This document shows, one piece after another, positions 63,815-64,000 of a DNA stretch of 64,000 nt. Position numbers and translations under genes: made by a program. Within the stretch, counting starts at the first letter, position 1. Each line of letters opens with the position of its first letter. This stretch comes from Aquimarina sp. RZ0 (GTDB taxonomy: Bacteria > Bacteroidota > Bacteroidia > Flavobacteriales > Flavobacteriaceae). Location of the stretch: assembly GCF_008370685.1 (NCBI RefSeq), contig NZ_VTZU01000014.1, positions 1 through 64,000 of the forward strand, read 5' to 3'. A model generated the notes under the pieces. The model had not been told where the DNA came from and searched no databases. It worked only from the letters and a program-made list of their open reading frames with translations.

Positions 63815-64000
63815 TGTCTATATACTACAAACTAAATTATGCCAACCTGAGTTCAATTATTATGACAGATCATTCAAAACCTTCAATTCGAGTGCTTTGA
63901 CGAAGGAAAAGTGTATCGAGAATAGGTTTTTGATCCCAAAATGCTTGTTTTCTATACAAAATTCTTATCAGAATTTTACTCAAACTGACGCATTTTGTAT
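63815..64000. other. Right-end intergenic sequence
   Basis: I see no gene, repeat or clear regulatory site here. Confidence 0.4.

Noticed and set aside
1..64000. CRISPR array, tRNA or rRNA genes
   Set aside because: No regularly spaced repeat-spacer pattern or recognisable tRNA/rRNA sequence was found by eye in the window; the direct repeats seen are two- or three-copy only.

Overview
The window is chromosomal DNA of a marine-type member of the Bacteroidota, almost certainly family Flavobacteriaceae; an Aquimarina-like genome is my guess from overall flavour, not a demonstrated assignment. Supporting signs are the low GC content, type IX secretion sorting domains (a type A tail on a GH9 enzyme and a CHU_C-type tail on a GH8 enzyme), many lipoproteins with late-Cys lipoboxes, a mevalonate-pathway HMG-CoA reductase and GHMP kinase, flavobacterial TAnnTTTG promoter boxes, and large YD/RHS proteins of the Bacteroidota kind.

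Region 1 (1-7500) is accessory DNA. A hairpin-rich, gene-poor stretch (340-1031) is followed, on the minus strand, by a four-gene cassette (a DUF1016/YhcG PD-(D/E)XK nuclease plus three micro-ORFs of 38-53 codons), a small hypothetical gene, two overlapping tyrosine recombinases (one with a complete catalytic set, one degenerate) and an AAA-type ATPase with a winged-helix-like tail. A divergent XRE repressor faces a cluster of CCTAAA half-sites, and a 5'-truncated second copy of the XRE gene lies behind it. The set looks like a small integrated mobile element without a visible relaxase.

Region 2 (7505-18846) is a minus-strand polymorphic-toxin locus: two lipoproteins, a 1709-aa secreted YD-type protein, a 1458-aa RHS protein with an RHS core and a C-terminal tip resembling Tse2-type ADP-ribosyltransferases, and a small gene 12 bp downstream in the immunity-gene position.

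Region 3 (19279-36000) is mainly core or metabolic: OmpH/Skp, ComEC without a recognisable metallo-beta-lactamase domain, a serine hydrolase, a MORN protein, an orphan curlin-repeat protein, a thioredoxin-like protein, an operon of DPP IV and two POT peptide transporters, and HMG-CoA reductase. Two nearly identical 162-bp MITE-like elements lie in opposite orientation and bracket the thioredoxin-POT-POT-DPP IV block.

Region 4 (36459-46906) is a glycan-degradation pair: a 2092-aa multidomain GH8 protein (GH8, DUF11-like modules, Ig-like repeats, four Calx-beta repeats, CHU_C) and a GH9 cellulase with a T9SS tail, separated by a mevalonate-pathway GHMP kinase.

Region 5 (47225-63754) carries lpxD, sucB-sucA, a small beta-barrel protein, two lipoproteins, a polyprenyl synthase and a four-gene TetR-TolC-MFP-RND efflux operon ending in a strong terminator.

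A recurring theme is palindromic non-coding elements of 130-160 bp in the intergenic regions (18964, 27087, 34148, 36068, 47089, 54348), several of which share internal sequence and look like a decaying MITE family. I saw no tRNA, rRNA or CRISPR array.
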